A stretch of 64,000 nucleotides of DNA. Source: an actinobacterium SCGC AAA044-N04 (GTDB lineage: Bacteria; Actinomycetota; Actinomycetes; Nanopelagicales; Nanopelagicaceae). Each line of letters begins with the position of its first letter. The first letter of the stretch is position 1. The position numbers and the translations under genes are program-made. This document shows positions 29,191-41,735 of this stretch, piece after piece. Under the pieces are notes generated by a model. The model was given only the letters and a program-made list of their open reading frames with translations. It was not told the DNA's origin and searched no databases. The stretch is from positions 47,429 to 111,428 of the forward strand of contig KB900462.1 in NCBI GenBank assembly GCA_000378885.1, written 5' to 3'.

Positions 29191-31539
29191 ATGACTACTG
29201 AAGTTGTAGACATGATCACTGTCGTTGTTGATGGATTTGAAGTCAGCGTTCCAAAGGGAACATTAGTAATTCGCGCGGCAGAAAAGCTTGGAATTCAGAT
29301 TCCACGTTTTTGTGATCACCCACTTCTCGATCCAGTTGGTGCATGTCGTCAATGTTTAGTTGATATTGAAATTAATGGCCGTGCGTTTCCAAAGCCACAA
29401 GCTTCTTGCACCATTCCAGTTGAGCCAGGCATGATTGTTAAAACTCAACTCACTTCACCTGTTGCTGAAAAAGCGCAGCGCGGTGTTATGGAGCTACTGC
29501 TTATTAACCACCCACTTGATTGCCCAGTGTGTGACAAGGGTGGCGAGTGCCCATTGCAAAACCAGGCAATGAGTAATGGACAGGGCGAAACCCGCTTTGA
29601 AGGCGTGAAGCGCACATTCCAAAAGCCAATCAACATTTCTTCTCAAGTACTACTTGATCGCGAACGCTGTGTTCTCTGTGCTCGCTGTACTCGTTTCTCT
29701 GAGCAGATTGCATCCGACCCATTCATTACTTTGAATGAACGTGGTGCTTTGCAACAAGTTGGTATCTATGAAAACAAACCTTTCGAATCTTATTTCTCAG
29801 GTAACACAGTTCAAATCTGTCCTGTGGGAGCACTTACTGGTGCTGCTTACCGATTCCGTGCACGTCCCTTTGATTTAGTTTCAACACCATCTGCTTGTGA
29901 GCACTGCGCATCTGGTTGCGACATGCGCACAGATGTTCGCCGAGGAAAGACTCTGCGTCGCCTTGCCGGTGATGATTCAACTGTTAATGAAGAGTGGAAC
30001 TGCGATAAGGGACGTTGGGCATTTAAATATGTCACTTCCGTTGAACGCCTCACAACACCGATGGTTCGAAATTCTTCAGGAGAATTAGTTGCAGCTTCTT
30101 GGCCAGAGGCGTTAGCTGCAGCAGCAAAGGGATTGAAAGCATCTAAGGCTGCAGTACTAGTTGGTGGCCGTGCAACGTATGAAGATGCATATGGCTATAG
30201 CAAGTTTGCACGTGTTGCACTTGGCACAAACGACATTGATTTCCGTTCACGCCTTTCATCAAATGAAGAGCGTGAATTCCTTGCAGCACGCGTAGTCGGT
30301 TCAACTACAACGTATTTGGATATTGATCGCGCAGATCATGTTCTACTTGTTGGCTTTGAGCCAGAAGAAGAATCACCAATTGTTTTCTTGCGTTTGAATA
30401 AGCAAGTACGAAAGCGCGCACTCAAGGTCACAGCGATTGCAACCAAGCTTTCAATTGGAGTTGAAAAACTTAAAGGTGAGTTTGTAAAGGTTGCTCCAGG
30501 GGCAGAAGCTGCAGCCATCACTTCACAATCTCTGAATGCAAAATCAGTGATTTTGGTGGGGGAGCGAGCTGCTGAAAGTGCTGGAGTATTAAGTGCAGTT
30601 GCAGCTCTGGCTGATTCAAGCAGTGCCAAGATTGCATGGATTCCACGTCGTGCTGGAGAGCGCGGTGCACTTGAAGCAGGGGCAATCGGTAACTTGCTGC
30701 CAGGTGGGCGCCCAGTTACAGATGCATCAGCACGTGTTGATATTGCAGCGGTGTGGGGAACAGATTCATTGCCAAGTGCAGAAGGCAAGAGCACGCAAGA
30801 GATTTATGCAGCAACAAATGCTGGTGAAATCGGTGCATTAGTTGTTGGCGGCGTTGATCCACTTGATGGAGAAAATAGCCAAAGCGCACTGGCTGCACTT
30901 GAAAAAGCTTTTGTTGTTTCTCTAGAAATTGCTAGCAGCGCAGTCACACAACATGCAGATGTTGTTTTGCCAGTTGCTGCAGTTACTGAAAAGAGCGGAT
31001 CATTTTTGAACTGGGAAGGCCGTCCACGTTCATTTGATGCCGCAGTGCAAGATTCACTTAATCGCAGCGATCTACGTATTCTTTCAATGATTGCCGAAGA
31101 AATGGGCACATCAATAAATCTTGGAACTGTTAGCGCAGCTATTAAAGAAATTGCTTCCCTTGGCAAGTGGGATGGCGCTCGCGCATCAATGAGTAAAGTT
31201 TCTGCACCTGCAGTGCCAACTGTGTCGGGAGATCAATTCATCCTCACCTCATGGCGCCGCTTGCTAGATCTTGGAACTTTGCAGCAAGGTGAAGAAAACC
31301 TTGCAGGAACAGCACGTGCAACTGTTGCGGTTATTTCACCTAAGCGCGCTGGCGCACTTGGCGTGGTCGATGGCGACAAACTTAAGATTTCAACTTCTTT
31401 AGGTTCAGTAACTTTGAGCGCACTTGTTGAAGATATTCATGACGATGCGCTCTGGGCACCACGTAATTCACGAGGTTCTCAATTACTAGTAAATCTAGGC
31501 GTTGCACATGGCGCAGTAGTGAGTGTGGTGAAGGCATGA
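29191..31539 (+). CDS. nuoG: NADH-quinone oxidoreductase subunit G
   Basis: [49 protein letters not shown]. Confidence 0.96.
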   Translation: MTTEVVDMITVVVDGFEVSVPKGTLVIRAAEKLGIQIPRFCDHPLLDPVGACRQCLVDIEINGRAFPKPQASCTIPVEPGMIVKTQLTSPVAEKAQRGVMELLLINHPLDCPVCDKGGECPLQNQAMSNGQGETRFEGVKRTFQKPINISSQVLLDRERCVLCARCTRFSEQIASDPFITLNERGALQQVGIYENKPFESYFSGNTVQICPVGALTGAAYRFRARPFDLVSTPSACEHCASGCDMRTDVRRGKTLRRLAGDDSTVNEEWNCDKGRWAFKYVTSVERLTTPMVRNSSGELVAASWPEALAAAAKGLKASKAAVLVGGRATYEDAYGYSKFARVALGTNDIDFRSRLSSNEEREFLAARVVGSTTTYLDIDRADHVLLVGFEPEEESPIVFLRLNKQVRKRALKVTAIATKLSIGVEKLKGEFVKVAPGAEAAAITSQSLNAKSVILVGERAAESAGVLSAVAALADSSSAKIAWIPRRAGERGALEAGAIGNLLPGGRPVTDASARVDIAAVWGTDSLPSAEGKSTQEIYAATNAGEIGALVVGGVDPLDGENSQSALAALEKAFVVSLEIASSAVTQHADVVLPVAAVTEKSGSFLNWEGRPRSFDAAVQDSLNRSDLRILSMIAEEMGTSINLGTVSAAIKEIASLGKWDGARASMSKVSAPAVPTVSGDQFILTSWRRLLDLGTLQQGEENLAGTARATVAVISPKRAGALGVVDGDKLKISTSLGSVTLSALVEDIHDDALWAPRNSRGSQLLVNLGVAHGAVVSVVKA

Positions 31540-32783
31540 CAACAGCAGAGCTCATTGGCGCAGATTCAGGCGGAATTATTGCTATCAAAGCACTTCTAGT
31601 GTTTATTTTCTGCGTTCTTCTTACCCTGATGTCTGTTTGGGGAGAACGACGCATCGTTGGTCGCATGCAGGAGCGCCCAGGCCCTAACCGTGTTGGACCT
31701 TTTGGATTGATTCAAGCTTTAGCTGATGGTGTGAAGTTAGCTCTTAAAGAAGATTTGATCCCAGCGGCGGCAGACAAGATTGTCTTCGTTCTTGCACCAA
31801 TCATTAGTGCAACAACTTGCTTTATGTCTTTTGCTGTTATTCCTATTACAGGGCAAGTTTCACTCTTTGGTCACACAACTGCAATGCAGTTAACTGATCT
31901 TCCAGTCGGCGTGCTCTATGTATTAGCAATTGCATCAGTAGGCGTCTATGGAATTGTGTTGGCTGGCTGGTCATCTGGTTCTACATATCCACTACTTGGT
32001 GGATTACGCTCAAGTGCTCAAGTAATTTCTTATGAAGTTGCCATGGGACTTTCACTAGTAGCTGTCTTTATTTATGCAGGATCAATGTCAACTTCTGACA
32101 TCGTGGCCGCTCAATCAACGTGGTGGTATGGCGTTGTGTTGTTCCCATCATTTGCAATCTATGCAATTTCAATGGTGGGTGAAACTAACCGTGCACCTTT
32201 CGATTTAGCTGAAGCAGAAGGTGAACTAGTTGGTGGTTTCCATACTGAATATTCATCACTTAAGTTCGCACTCTTCTTCTTGGCAGAGTATGTAAACATC
32301 ATCGCTGTTTCAGCACTTGCTACAACTCTTTTCCTTGGTGGTTATCACGCACTCCCAGGTCTTGGCTTTACTGAAGCCTGGCTAGGCGGATGGTTTACCG
32401 GCATTTGGTTCTTCTCAAAAGTGCTTGTTTTCTTCTTTGTATTCGTTTGGCTACGCGGCACACTCCCACGTCTTCGCTATGACCAATTTATGCAGTTTGG
32501 TTGGAAGATCTTGATTCCAGTCTCAATTCTTTGGATCTTGGTTGTTGCAACACTTCGCACACTTTCACTACAAGGTGCTCCGCGTGTAGTTGTGGTTGGT
32601 TTTGCCAGCTTTGTGGTCTTACTCGTGATGGCTGCAAATATAGGTTTTGATAATGCAAAGAAGAAAAAGCTGGAATCACTTGAGGTTGAAGTCAGTGATC
32701 CATCTTTTGCAGTTCCAAGCGTTCCAATGAATGTTTCAAACATCAATGTGTCACAAGTTGGCAAAGGAGGCGATCATGTCTGA
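31536..32783 (+). CDS. nuoH: NADH-quinone oxidoreductase subunit H
   Basis: [53 protein letters not shown]. Confidence 0.97.
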   Translation: MTTAELIGADSGGIIAIKALLVFIFCVLLTLMSVWGERRIVGRMQERPGPNRVGPFGLIQALADGVKLALKEDLIPAAADKIVFVLAPIISATTCFMSFAVIPITGQVSLFGHTTAMQLTDLPVGVLYVLAIASVGVYGIVLAGWSSGSTYPLLGGLRSSAQVISYEVAMGLSLVAVFIYAGSMSTSDIVAAQSTWWYGVVLFPSFAIYAISMVGETNRAPFDLAEAEGELVGGFHTEYSSLKFALFFLAEYVNIIAVSALATTLFLGGYHALPGLGFTEAWLGGWFTGIWFFSKVLVFFFVFVWLRGTLPRLRYDQFMQFGWKILIPVSILWILVVATLRTLSLQGAPRVVVVGFASFVVLLVMAANIGFDNAKKKKLESLEVEVSDPSFAVPSVPMNVSNINVSQVGKGGDHV

Positions 32784-33387
32784 GCAACTCGAACCGCTAA
32801 AAAAGAGTGAAATTTCAGTTAACGATATCGCCTACACACAGATGGAGACTGGCGAATCAGTTGGACTACTTGGACACCTCAAGGGTTTCTGGATTCCATT
32901 TTCTAAGATGTTTAAAAAGACTCTTACAGTTGAATACCCAGAAGTGAAAGCTCCAACAGCTGAGCGCTTCCATGGTCGTCACCAACTTAATCGCCACCCA
33001 GATGGTTTAGAAAAATGTATTGGTTGCGAACTCTGTGCTTGGGCATGTCCTGCAGATGCGATTTATGTGGAAGGTGCAAATAACACTCCAGAGAATCAAA
33101 TGTCTCCAGGAGAGCGCTATGGCAAGGTTTATCAGATCAACTATCTGCGCTGTGTTTTCTGCGGACTTTGTATTGAGGCTTGCCCAACACGTGCGCTTAC
33201 TATGACTAATGAATATGAATTAGCTGATGAATCACGCGCGAAGTTAATCTTTGAAAAGGAAGATTTATTAGCACCGCTTCGCCAAGGAATGTTGATGCCT
33301 CCGCATCCAATGTATCCAGATATGGATGACAGCAATTACTACAAGGGTGATGTGAAGCAATCACACCCATCTCAGGATGTGAAGTAA
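32776..33387 (+). CDS. nuoI: NADH-quinone oxidoreductase subunit I
   Basis: [12 protein letters not shown] and [12 protein letters not shown] 4Fe-4S motifs; ATG 32776 preferred over 32731. Confidence 0.96.
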   Translation: MSEQLEPLKKSEISVNDIAYTQMETGESVGLLGHLKGFWIPFSKMFKKTLTVEYPEVKAPTAERFHGRHQLNRHPDGLEKCIGCELCAWACPADAIYVEGANNTPENQMSPGERYGKVYQINYLRCVFCGLCIEACPTRALTMTNEYELADESRAKLIFEKEDLLAPLRQGMLMPPHPMYPDMDDSNYYKGDVKQSHPSQDVK

Positions 33388-34179
33388 ATGGTTGATTTAG
33401 CTATTGCAGTAGGTCAAACACAGACTCCAGAAGCAGTTTTGTTCTGGGTTCTTGCACCATTGACCGTTGCGGCAGCTTTGGCAATGTTGCTAGTTAAAAA
33501 AGCAGTTCACTCTGCAATTTTGATGGCATCAGTAATGATCAACTTAGCTATTTTCTATATTGCTCAAGATGCCCTTTTCCTTGGAATTGTTCAGATAGTT
33601 GTTTACACCGGTGCAGTAATGATGCTCTTCCTCTTTATTCTCATGCTTGTTGGTGTTGATTCATCTGATTCACTTACTGAAACAATTCCAGGACTTCGAC
33701 CAATTGCGATCACTGCTGCAGTTGGCTTCGGTGGATTGATGGTTTCCTTGATTGGCCGTGCAACTCTTGGCCGAAGTGCAATTGGATTAGAAGCAGCCAA
33801 TTCAAACGGAAACGTTAAAGGAATTGCGCAACTCCTATTCTCAACATATGTCTGGCCATTTGAAGTTGTTTCAGCACTTCTTATTACTGCTGCCTTAGGT
33901 GCAATGGTTCTTGCACATCATCAAAGCCTTCAATTGCGACCAACACAGCGCCAACTTTCAACACAGCGCTTTCGCGGTGCATCACTTGCAAACGCTGCTG
34001 GTCTTCCAGCCCCAGGGGTATTTGCTCGTCACAACGCTGTAGATGTTCCAGCACTTTTGCCAGATGGCACACCAGCTGCCAACTCGATTAACGCAACTTT
34101 GCAAGCACGTGGAGACATGCTGACTTCAGGCACATTTGAACTTGGCAAGGTCGACACTAGTAAGGGGGAGGAGAAGTAA
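33388..34179 (+). CDS. nuoJ: NADH-quinone oxidoreductase subunit J
   Basis: FLGIVQIVVYTGAVMMLFLFILMLVG. Confidence 0.95.
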   Translation: MVDLAIAVGQTQTPEAVLFWVLAPLTVAAALAMLLVKKAVHSAILMASVMINLAIFYIAQDALFLGIVQIVVYTGAVMMLFLFILMLVGVDSSDSLTETIPGLRPIAITAAVGFGGLMVSLIGRATLGRSAIGLEAANSNGNVKGIAQLLFSTYVWPFEVVSALLITAALGAMVLAHHQSLQLRPTQRQLSTQRFRGASLANAAGLPAPGVFARHNAVDVPALLPDGTPAANSINATLQARGDMLTSGTFELGKVDTSKGEEK

Positions 34180-34479
34180 ATGGATGCAGCTAATTATCTA
34201 TATCTATCCGTACTTCTTTTCACTATCGGTGCTGTGGGAGTAGTTGTTCGACGCAATGCGATCGTTGTTTTCATGTGTGTTGAGCTCATGCTCAACGCTG
34301 CAAACTTAGCTTTTGTGACTTTTTCCAGAATTAATGGTGATCTCAACGGACAGGTAGTGGCCTTCTTTACGATGGTTGTGGCTGCCTGTGAAGTTGTAGT
34401 TGGCCTAGCAATTATCGTGACGATCTATCGCTCACGTCGTTCAGCATCTGTTGATGATGCTAGTTTGTTGAAGCGATAG
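34180..34479 (+). CDS. nuoK: NADH-quinone oxidoreductase subunit K
   Basis: 99 aa; [31 protein letters not shown]. Confidence 0.96.
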   Translation: MDAANYLYLSVLLFTIGAVGVVVRRNAIVVFMCVELMLNAANLAFVTFSRINGDLNGQVVAFFTMVVAACEVVVGLAIIVTIYRSRRSASVDDASLLKR

Positions 34480-34481
34480 CT

Positions 34482-36371
34482 ATGACGACTTCAAATAGCC
34501 TCGTTTATTTAATTGCGCTGCCATTACTTGGTGCAACAATTCTTTTACTTGCTGGCCGACGTGCTGATAAATGGGGCCACATTCTTGGAACCTTGATGTC
34601 AGGGTCATCATTTGCCGTTGGCCTCTACCAACTCTCACAAATGCTTGGCCGCTCTAATACAGCTCGACCTGTTGAACAAAAGCTATTTGAGTGGATCTCA
34701 GTTGGAAGTTTTAAGGTTGATGCAGGATTGCTCCTAGATCAACTTTCAATCTGCTTCGTTCTTCTTATTACAGGTGTTGGAACATTGATTCATATTTACT
34801 CAATTTCCTATATGTCACATGACCACGATCGCAGACGCTTCTTTGCCTATTTAAACCTGTTCATTGCAGCGATGCTTTTGTTGGTTCTAGGAAATAGTTA
34901 CCTCAACCTTTATGTTGGTTGGGAAGGCGTTGGTCTTGCTTCCTATCTATTGATTGGTTTCTGGAACCAAAAGCCTGCGTATGCAACTGCCTCCAAGAAG
35001 GCATTTGTTATGAACCGTGTTGGTGACATGGGACTTTCTTTTGCCATCATGATTGCCTTTGCAACAGTTGGAACGGTCTCCTTTGCAGGAATTAAAGAGC
35101 ACGCGCACCACACATCAACAGCAGCGCTGACTGCCATGGGAATCATGTTGCTAGTTGCAGCAACAGGAAAATCAGCGCAATTCCCATTACAGGCATGGCT
35201 GGGCGATGCGATGGCTGGCCCAACCCCTGTTTCAGCTCTTATTCACGCAGCGACAATGGTTACTGCCGGTGTTTATCTCATTACTCGCTCGAACTTCATT
35301 TTCGATGCCGCGCCAACTGCCCAGTTACTAGTTGTCATTGTTGGCGCAATTACTTTGTTGTTCGGTGCATTAATCGGTACTGCAAAAGATGACATCAAGA
35401 AAGCACTTGCTGCTTCAACAATGTCGCAGATTGGTTACATGATTTTGGGTGCTGGTCTTGGTCCAGTTGGTTACGCATTTGCAATCATGCACTTATTAAC
35501 TCACGGCTTCTTTAAGGCTGGAATGTTCCTTGGTGCAGGTTCAGTCATGCATGGAATGAATGATGAAGTAAACATGCGCAAGTACGGCGCACTTCGAAAG
35601 TTCATGCCAATTACATTTGTGACATTTGGTCTTGGATATTTAGCAATCCTTGGAGTTCCACCATTTGCTGGTTTCTATTCAAAAGACATGATTATCGAAA
35701 CTGCATTTAACGCCGGCGGTATTAAAGGAATTCTTCTGGGATCAGTGACTTTATTAGGTGCAGGAATTACGGCTTTTTATATGACTCGCGTAATGATTCT
35801 CACTTTCACAGGAAAAGCTAGATGGGATGAAGAAGCCCATCCCCATGAGTCCCCATTATTGATGTGGCTCCCAATGGCAATTCTTGCAATCGGTTCAGTT
35901 TCATCTGGCTACTTACTTAGCCGCGGAGATGCACTAGTTAACTGGTTGTCACCATTATTTGAACACCATGGTGAGCACGAAGAACTTCTTGCACCAATCG
36001 TTGTTTCAGCCCTTGCACTTGGCATGGTTGCTATCGGAGTTGCAATTGCGTTCTTGAAGTATTCACGCCAAGAAGTTGCATCAGTTGCACCAGAGAATGT
36101 TTCAGTATTTACCAAGATCGCACGAGAAGATCTGATGCAAGATCGCTTCAACGAAGCAGTATTTATGCGCCCTGGCCAGCAGTTAACGCAGGTTTTGGTC
36201 AAAACTGATGAAGCCGTTATTGATGGCGCAGTTCGTGGAGTTGGAAAGCTGGCAATGGGCTCAAGTTCACTTCTACGAGGAGTGCAGAGCGGTTTTGTTC
36301 GTAGTTACGCAGCGCTGATCTTTGTTGGCGCGGCCCTGCTCATCGCAGCGATTTGGGTGGTGGTTCAATAA
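34482..36371 (+). CDS. nuoL: NADH-quinone oxidoreductase subunit L
   Basis: [46 protein letters not shown]. Confidence 0.97.
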   Translation: MTTSNSLVYLIALPLLGATILLLAGRRADKWGHILGTLMSGSSFAVGLYQLSQMLGRSNTARPVEQKLFEWISVGSFKVDAGLLLDQLSICFVLLITGVGTLIHIYSISYMSHDHDRRRFFAYLNLFIAAMLLLVLGNSYLNLYVGWEGVGLASYLLIGFWNQKPAYATASKKAFVMNRVGDMGLSFAIMIAFATVGTVSFAGIKEHAHHTSTAALTAMGIMLLVAATGKSAQFPLQAWLGDAMAGPTPVSALIHAATMVTAGVYLITRSNFIFDAAPTAQLLVVIVGAITLLFGALIGTAKDDIKKALAASTMSQIGYMILGAGLGPVGYAFAIMHLLTHGFFKAGMFLGAGSVMHGMNDEVNMRKYGALRKFMPITFVTFGLGYLAILGVPPFAGFYSKDMIIETAFNAGGIKGILLGSVTLLGAGITAFYMTRVMILTFTGKARWDEEAHPHESPLLMWLPMAILAIGSVSSGYLLSRGDALVNWLSPLFEHHGEHEELLAPIVVSALALGMVAIGVAIAFLKYSRQEVASVAPENVSVFTKIAREDLMQDRFNEAVFMRPGQQLTQVLVKTDEAVIDGAVRGVGKLAMGSSSLLRGVQSGFVRSYAALIFVGAALLIAAIWVVVQ

Positions 36372-37879
36372 TGAATTCATTGATTCTATTAATGCTCTTG
36401 CCAATCATTGGCTCAATTGCAGTTGCTGTTACACCTAAGACAAAAGAGGTTCTAACTAAGCAAGTTGCACTTGGCACAACTGTGGTTGTCGCTCTAGCAA
36501 CTATTGCTATGGCTGTTAACTTCCAGCGCGATAACGTCGAACTTCAGTTTGTTGAGAAGTATTCCTGGATTCCTACCTTTGGCATCAACTTCGCCGTTGG
36601 TATTGATGGTCTAGCACTGGTGCTGATTTTGATGTCAACAATTCTCGCGCCAATTGTGGTATTAGCTGGTTGGAATGAAGCCCACGGTGGCCGTTGGTCT
36701 GTAAAGACGTTTTACATCCTCATCCTTGTTCTTGAAACAATGATGATTGGTGTCTTTGTAGCAACAGATGTCTTCTTGTTCTATGTCATCTTTGAAGCGA
36801 TGCTGATTCCGGTTTACTTCCTGATTGGTGGTTATGGAAGCGGTGAGCGCTCAGCGGCAGCAGTTAAGTTCTTGATTTATAGCCTCTTCGGTGGATTACT
36901 GATGTTGGCATCAATTATCGCCCTCTATGTGATGTCAGGCGCTCAGGGCGGACATACATTTGATCTGCAAGCACTTTCACAACTGCAGATGAGTTCAACT
37001 ACTCAGAACTTCCTATTCCTAGGCTTCTTTATTGCTTTTGCAATTAAGGCACCTCTGTGGCCACTTCATACCTGGCTGCCAGATGCTGCAGCTTCTGCAA
37101 CCCCTGGAACCTCGGTGTTGTTGCTAGGTGTTCTAGATAAAGTCGGAACATTTGGAATGATTCGCTACTGCTTAACTCTGTTCCCAGAAGCCAGCAAGAC
37201 ATTTACACCTTTGATTATGGTTCTTGCAGTTATTTCAATTGTTTATGGCGCAATCCTTGCAATTGGTCAGAAGGATCTAAAGCGCTTAATTGCATTTACT
37301 TCAATTTCTCACTTTGGTTTCATCACCATGGGTATCTTCGCAATGACCTCACAGGGTCACAGCGGGGCAACTTTATATATGTTTAATCACGGCTTCTCAA
37401 CGGCAGCGTTGTTCATCGTTGGCGGTTGGATGATTGCACGTCGTGGTTCTTCAACGATTGCAGACTTTGGTGGACTACAGCGCGTCACACCAGTGATGGC
37501 TTGGTCATTCTTCCTGGCTGGAATGTCTTCACTGGCGTTACCAGGTTTGTCTAGCTTTGTCAGTGAGTTCTTAGTATTAGTTGGAACATTTACTCGATAC
37601 CCAGTGCATGCTGTCATTGCAACATTTGGAATTGTTCTAGCTGCCCTCTATATCTTGATCCCAGTTCAAAAGGCTTTACACGGACCAACAACTCCTGGCA
37701 ACGAGGGATTAAGTGATCTGAACCTTCGAGAGAAAATCGCAATTGCTCCAGTGATTGCAATCATCATTGCTCTTGGTTTCTATCCTTCGCCACTATTAAA
37801 TGTCATTAACCCAGCTTCAGCGCATGTGATTGCTCAAATGGGCTTCACTGATCCAGCTCCAACGAATGGTGATAAATAA
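36371..37879 (+). CDS. nuoM: NADH-quinone oxidoreductase subunit M
   Basis: VIFEAMLIPVYFLIGGYG; PLHTWLPDAAASATPGTSVLL; ATG 36371 overlapping nuoL stop. Confidence 0.96.
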   Translation: MNSLILLMLLPIIGSIAVAVTPKTKEVLTKQVALGTTVVVALATIAMAVNFQRDNVELQFVEKYSWIPTFGINFAVGIDGLALVLILMSTILAPIVVLAGWNEAHGGRWSVKTFYILILVLETMMIGVFVATDVFLFYVIFEAMLIPVYFLIGGYGSGERSAAAVKFLIYSLFGGLLMLASIIALYVMSGAQGGHTFDLQALSQLQMSSTTQNFLFLGFFIAFAIKAPLWPLHTWLPDAAASATPGTSVLLLGVLDKVGTFGMIRYCLTLFPEASKTFTPLIMVLAVISIVYGAILAIGQKDLKRLIAFTSISHFGFITMGIFAMTSQGHSGATLYMFNHGFSTAALFIVGGWMIARRGSSTIADFGGLQRVTPVMAWSFFLAGMSSLALPGLSSFVSEFLVLVGTFTRYPVHAVIATFGIVLAALYILIPVQKALHGPTTPGNEGLSDLNLREKIAIAPVIAIIIALGFYPSPLLNVINPASAHVIAQMGFTDPAPTNGDK

Positions 37880-39396
37880 TGGAATTCAGCGCACCAGTTC
37901 TTAACTACACGCTTCTTTCACCCATGCTTATTTTGTTGGGCGGGGCGCTCATTGGTGTTCTCGTTGAAGCCTTCATGTCCAAGGCGCTGCGCCCAATCAC
38001 GCAGCTGTCAGTGACTCTAGGCACTTTAGTTTTAGCACTTGTTCAGGTGTGGAAAGTGCGCAATGAGCAATCGGTAAGTGCAGCAATGGGCTCAGTAGTA
38101 ATTGATGGGCCTGCAGTTTTGCTGCAAGCTTCAATCATTATTATTTCTATCATCTCTGTTTTACTCATCGCCGATACTGAACACTTCACGGCCCTTGCTG
38201 CTTCACTTCCAGGTTCAGATGAAGAACGACATGCATTACAGACTGGTAATCAAGTAACTGAGGTTTATCCACTTACTCTCTTTGCTGTTGCTGGAATGCT
38301 CTTATTCCCAGTCTCTAGCGATCTCATTACCTTATTTGTTGCACTTGAAATGCTTTCTTTGCCGTTGTATTTGATGGCAGGGCTCTCACGCCGTCGCCGT
38401 TTAGCATCTCAGGAATCAGCCCTTAAGTACTTCCTACTCGGTGCATTTTCTTCAGCATTCTTCTTATTTGGCGCAGCTTTTCTTTATGGATACTCAGCCT
38501 CAATTACCTTCAGTGGCATCCGCGATGCAGTAGTGGGTGGCGGCGGAAACGATGTCTTCCTACTTATTGGAATCGCATTTCTATCTGTTGGTTTGCTCTT
38601 TAAAGTTGGCGCAGTTCCATTCCATGCGTGGTCACCAGATGTGTATCAAGGTGCACCAACACCTGTAACAGCATTTATGGCAGCAGCAACAAAGGTTGCA
38701 GCCTTTGGTGCGATGCTGCGTATCTACTACACCTCTTTTGCAAACGCCCAATGGTCCTGGACTCCCATGCTGACCATCATTGCGATTATCACGATGGTCT
38801 TTGGTTCATTAGTTGCCATTGCACAGCGTGATGTGAAGCGCATGTTGGCCTACTCTTCCATTGCCCATGCTGGCTTCTTATTAACTGGTGTTATCGCCTT
38901 GAATAAGGCAGGCCTTGAGGCTTCGCTGTTCTATCTCTTTGCTTATGGCATAACCACTGTTGGTGCTTTTGCAATTGTTACCTTGGTTCGCGATTCTGCC
39001 GGTGAAGTAACTGATCTGAATCGTTGGAAAGGTTTAGGAAAGCGCTCTCCTTGGGTTGCAACTGCATTTGCTGGCTTCCTTCTTTCTTTTGCTGGGATTC
39101 CACTCACAAGCGGATTCATTGGAAAGTTCTCAATCTTCTCTGCAGCATATGAAAGCGGAGCAAGAAGCGTTGTTATTGCTGGTGTGCTCTCAAGTGCTAT
39201 TGCAGCCTTCTTCTATATCCGCGTTATTGTTTTAATGTTCTTTACTGATCCAGTCGAAGATGGAACAAGCGTTGAAATTCCATCATCATTGACGTCAATT
39301 ACGGTTATTTTCTCACTGATCGTAACAATTGCTTTGGGTGTTTTCCCAGCTCCAATTCTTAACTTCATCTCGAATCTCGCAACCTTCATTCGCTAA
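37879..39396 (+). CDS. nuoN: NADH-quinone oxidoreductase subunit N
   Basis: VPFHAWSPDVYQGAPTPVTAFMAAATKVAAF. Confidence 0.96.
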   Translation: MEFSAPVLNYTLLSPMLILLGGALIGVLVEAFMSKALRPITQLSVTLGTLVLALVQVWKVRNEQSVSAAMGSVVIDGPAVLLQASIIIISIISVLLIADTEHFTALAASLPGSDEERHALQTGNQVTEVYPLTLFAVAGMLLFPVSSDLITLFVALEMLSLPLYLMAGLSRRRRLASQESALKYFLLGAFSSAFFLFGAAFLYGYSASITFSGIRDAVVGGGGNDVFLLIGIAFLSVGLLFKVGAVPFHAWSPDVYQGAPTPVTAFMAAATKVAAFGAMLRIYYTSFANAQWSWTPMLTIIAIITMVFGSLVAIAQRDVKRMLAYSSIAHAGFLLTGVIALNKAGLEASLFYLFAYGITTVGAFAIVTLVRDSAGEVTDLNRWKGLGKRSPWVATAFAGFLLSFAGIPLTSGFIGKFSIFSAAYESGARSVVIAGVLSSAIAAFFYIRVIVLMFFTDPVEDGTSVEIPSSLTSITVIFSLIVTIALGVFPAPILNFISNLATFIR

Positions 39397-40385
39397 TGTC
39401 ATCATTTGGCATTCCCAACGTTGCTCCAGAGTTGGAAGCAACTCTGATTCGACAAATGGCAGATGTTGAAAGCCTTCTTCTAAGTCACACGCGCAGTGAA
39501 TACCCATTTGTTGATGAGACCGCCCACCACCTAGTTGCAGCTGGTGGTAAGCGTTTGCGACCACTCCTCACCCTATTAACTGCTCAATTTGGTGATGCCA
39601 ACCGCCAAGGAGTTATTGCAGCTGCAGTTGCTTGCGAAATAACACACTTAGCAACTCTTTATCACGATGATGTTATGGATGAAGCACCACTTCGTCGCGG
39701 AGTGGAAAGTGCAAATATGCGATGGGGAAACACCATAGCGATTTTGACTGGCGATTTTCTCTTTGCAAAATCCTCTGATCTATTAGCTGATCTTGGCCCA
39801 GAAGCAGTGCGTTTACAGGCCCGCACATTCGAGCGCTTAGTTATCGGCCAAATCATGGAAACTCAGGGGCCAAACCCAGGACAAGATCCACTTGAGCATT
39901 ACTTAAAAGTTGTTGCAGATAAGACTGGCTCACTTATTGCAGCCTCTGCCCGATATGGTGGAATGATTTCAGGAGCTCCTGCAGAGATCACAGATACAGT
40001 CACAAAATTTGGTGAAAAAATAGGTGTTGCATTCCAGTTAGCCGATGATGTTATCGATATTGCAAGTGAATCAAATCAATCAGGCAAGACTCCGGGCACA
40101 GATCTACGTGAAGGTGTCCCAACACTTGTGACTCTCAATGTTATGAAATCAACTGATTCATCTGATCGTGAATTGCAGCAGCTTTTATCAGCACCTATTG
40201 AAGATGAAGATACTGTGCAGCAAGTGTTAAGTGCTTTGCGCAATCACAAAGCTTTGAGTGAATCTCGTGAACAGCTATTTCAGATTGCCAAAGAAGCTAG
40301 AACCGCACTTGGCCCACTACCTGTGTGTGATGCAACAGGTGCGTTGATGTCACTGTGTGATGCTGTTATCGACCGTTCTGCTTGA
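39396..40385 (+). CDS. Polyprenyl (probably long-chain) diphosphate synthase
   Basis: GGKRLRPLLTLL; LYHDDVMDEAPLRRG; FQLADDVIDI: two Asp-rich motifs. Confidence 0.93.
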   Translation: MSSFGIPNVAPELEATLIRQMADVESLLLSHTRSEYPFVDETAHHLVAAGGKRLRPLLTLLTAQFGDANRQGVIAAAVACEITHLATLYHDDVMDEAPLRRGVESANMRWGNTIAILTGDFLFAKSSDLLADLGPEAVRLQARTFERLVIGQIMETQGPNPGQDPLEHYLKVVADKTGSLIAASARYGGMISGAPAEITDTVTKFGEKIGVAFQLADDVIDIASESNQSGKTPGTDLREGVPTLVTLNVMKSTDSSDRELQQLLSAPIEDEDTVQQVLSALRNHKALSESREQLFQIAKEARTALGPLPVCDATGALMSLCDAVIDRSA

Positions 40386-41243
40386 TCGCACTAAATCTGT
40401 TCCTAAAGTAATTAAGGCAACCCAGATAATTAGAAATCCTGCCCACCGCGCTGCTGGCATATCTTCATGGCGCACCCACACACCAATAGAGAACTGCAGA
40501 GTTGGCGTGATGTATTGCAATAGTCCAATAGTTGAAAGCGGTAGGCGAGTGGTTGAACCATTAAATAGGAGTAGCGGAACAGCCGTTACAGCACCGGCGC
40601 TAATGAGAAGAATTGTTAGGCCCGGGCTATTGCCAAATTGACCGTTGCCTTGATTGCCTAAATAAAGTAAATATCCGGCATATGGAATAAATGAGATGCC
40701 TGTTTCAATTGCTAAACCTTCAAGTGCGCCTAAACCGAGCTGCTTCTTAATAAGTCCATAGCTGCCCCATGAGATAGCTAGCGCTAGTGCAACCCACGGC
40801 AGACGGCCGTAGTCAATCGTTAAAATCAAAACGCCAAGGGAGGCAATACCAACTGCCACCCATTGCAAAACGCGCATCTTCTCTTTTAATAATAAAACTC
40901 CAAAAGCGATAATGATGAGCGGGTTGATGTAATAACCAAGTGATGCCTCAACAACATGGCCATTATTTGTTGCCCAGATATAGACAAGCCAGTTAACTGA
41001 GATTAGAAATGAGGCAGCAAAGAGTTTGAGAGCAACCTGGGGGCGCTTAAGAGTTGTGACAGTAGATTTCAGCGCTTTAGTTAAAGCCAAGATAATGACG
41101 CAAAAAACCAAAGTCCACACAGCACGGTGCGAAACAATCTCTAGAGCTTTGGCTGGTTCAAGCAAGGGCCAATACAGGGGAAACAAACCCCAGAGCCCGT
41201 AAGCACTAAAGCCAAAGACTAGGCCTAACTTATTTTTACTCAA
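40350..41243 (-). CDS. rarD: RarD/EamA family transporter
   Basis: GLVFGFSAYGLWGLFPLYWPLL; LLQYITPTLQF; DMT superfamily. Confidence 0.88.
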   Translation of the reverse strand: MSKNKLGLVFGFSAYGLWGLFPLYWPLLEPAKALEIVSHRAVWTLVFCVIILALTKALKSTVTTLKRPQVALKLFAASFLISVNWLVYIWATNNGHVVEASLGYYINPLIIIAFGVLLLKEKMRVLQWVAVGIASLGVLILTIDYGRLPWVALALAISWGSYGLIKKQLGLGALEGLAIETGISFIPYAGYLLYLGNQGNGQFGNSPGLTILLISAGAVTAVPLLLFNGSTTRLPLSTIGLLQYITPTLQFSIGVWVRHEDMPAARWAGFLIIWVALITLGTDLVRSSRTVDNSITQ

Positions 41244-41735
41244 TTATCTAAAGTTCGTAAATTGAACAGCGAAATCCCAGCCACCATCTTTGATCATGGC
41301 CATAGTCTCCTGCAGATCATCACGACTCTTTGATGTCACACGCAGTTCATCGCCTTGAATCTGAGTCTTAACTGACTTTGGACCTTCATCACGGACTAGC
41401 TTTGCAATTTTCTTTGCATTCTCAGTTGAGATGCCTTCTTTTAAAGGGGCAGCGATTTTATAGATCTTGCCGCTGAGCTGCGGTGCACCTGCATCAAGGT
41501 GCTTGAGTGAAACTCCGCGCTTAATCATTTTGTCTTTGACAACATCGAGTGCTGCTTTAGCGCGCTCTTCAGTGTCGGCTTCAATTAAAATCTTTTCACC
41601 CTCTAGTTCAATTTTTGAACCAGTGTTTTTGAAATCAAAGCGTGTATCAATCTCACGAATAGCCTGATTTATAGCGTTATCGAGCTCCATGCGGTCGATC
41701 TTGGAGGTTACGTCAAAGCTTGCATCTGCTGCCAT
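41244..41735 (-). CDS. yajQ: YajQ family nucleotide-binding protein
   Basis: [34 protein letters not shown]; 163 aa. Confidence 0.95.
   Translation of the reverse strand: MAADASFDVTSKIDRMELDNAINQAIREIDTRFDFKNTGSKIELEGEKILIEADTEERAKAALDVVKDKMIKRGVSLKHLDAGAPQLSGKIYKIAAPLKEGISTENAKKIAKLVRDEGPKSVKTQIQGDELRVTSKSRDDLQETMAMIKDGGWDFAVQFTNFR

Noticed and set aside
30336-30794. 152-aa antisense ORF within nuoG
   Set aside because: Shadow ORF opposite a conserved gene; no start context or family features.
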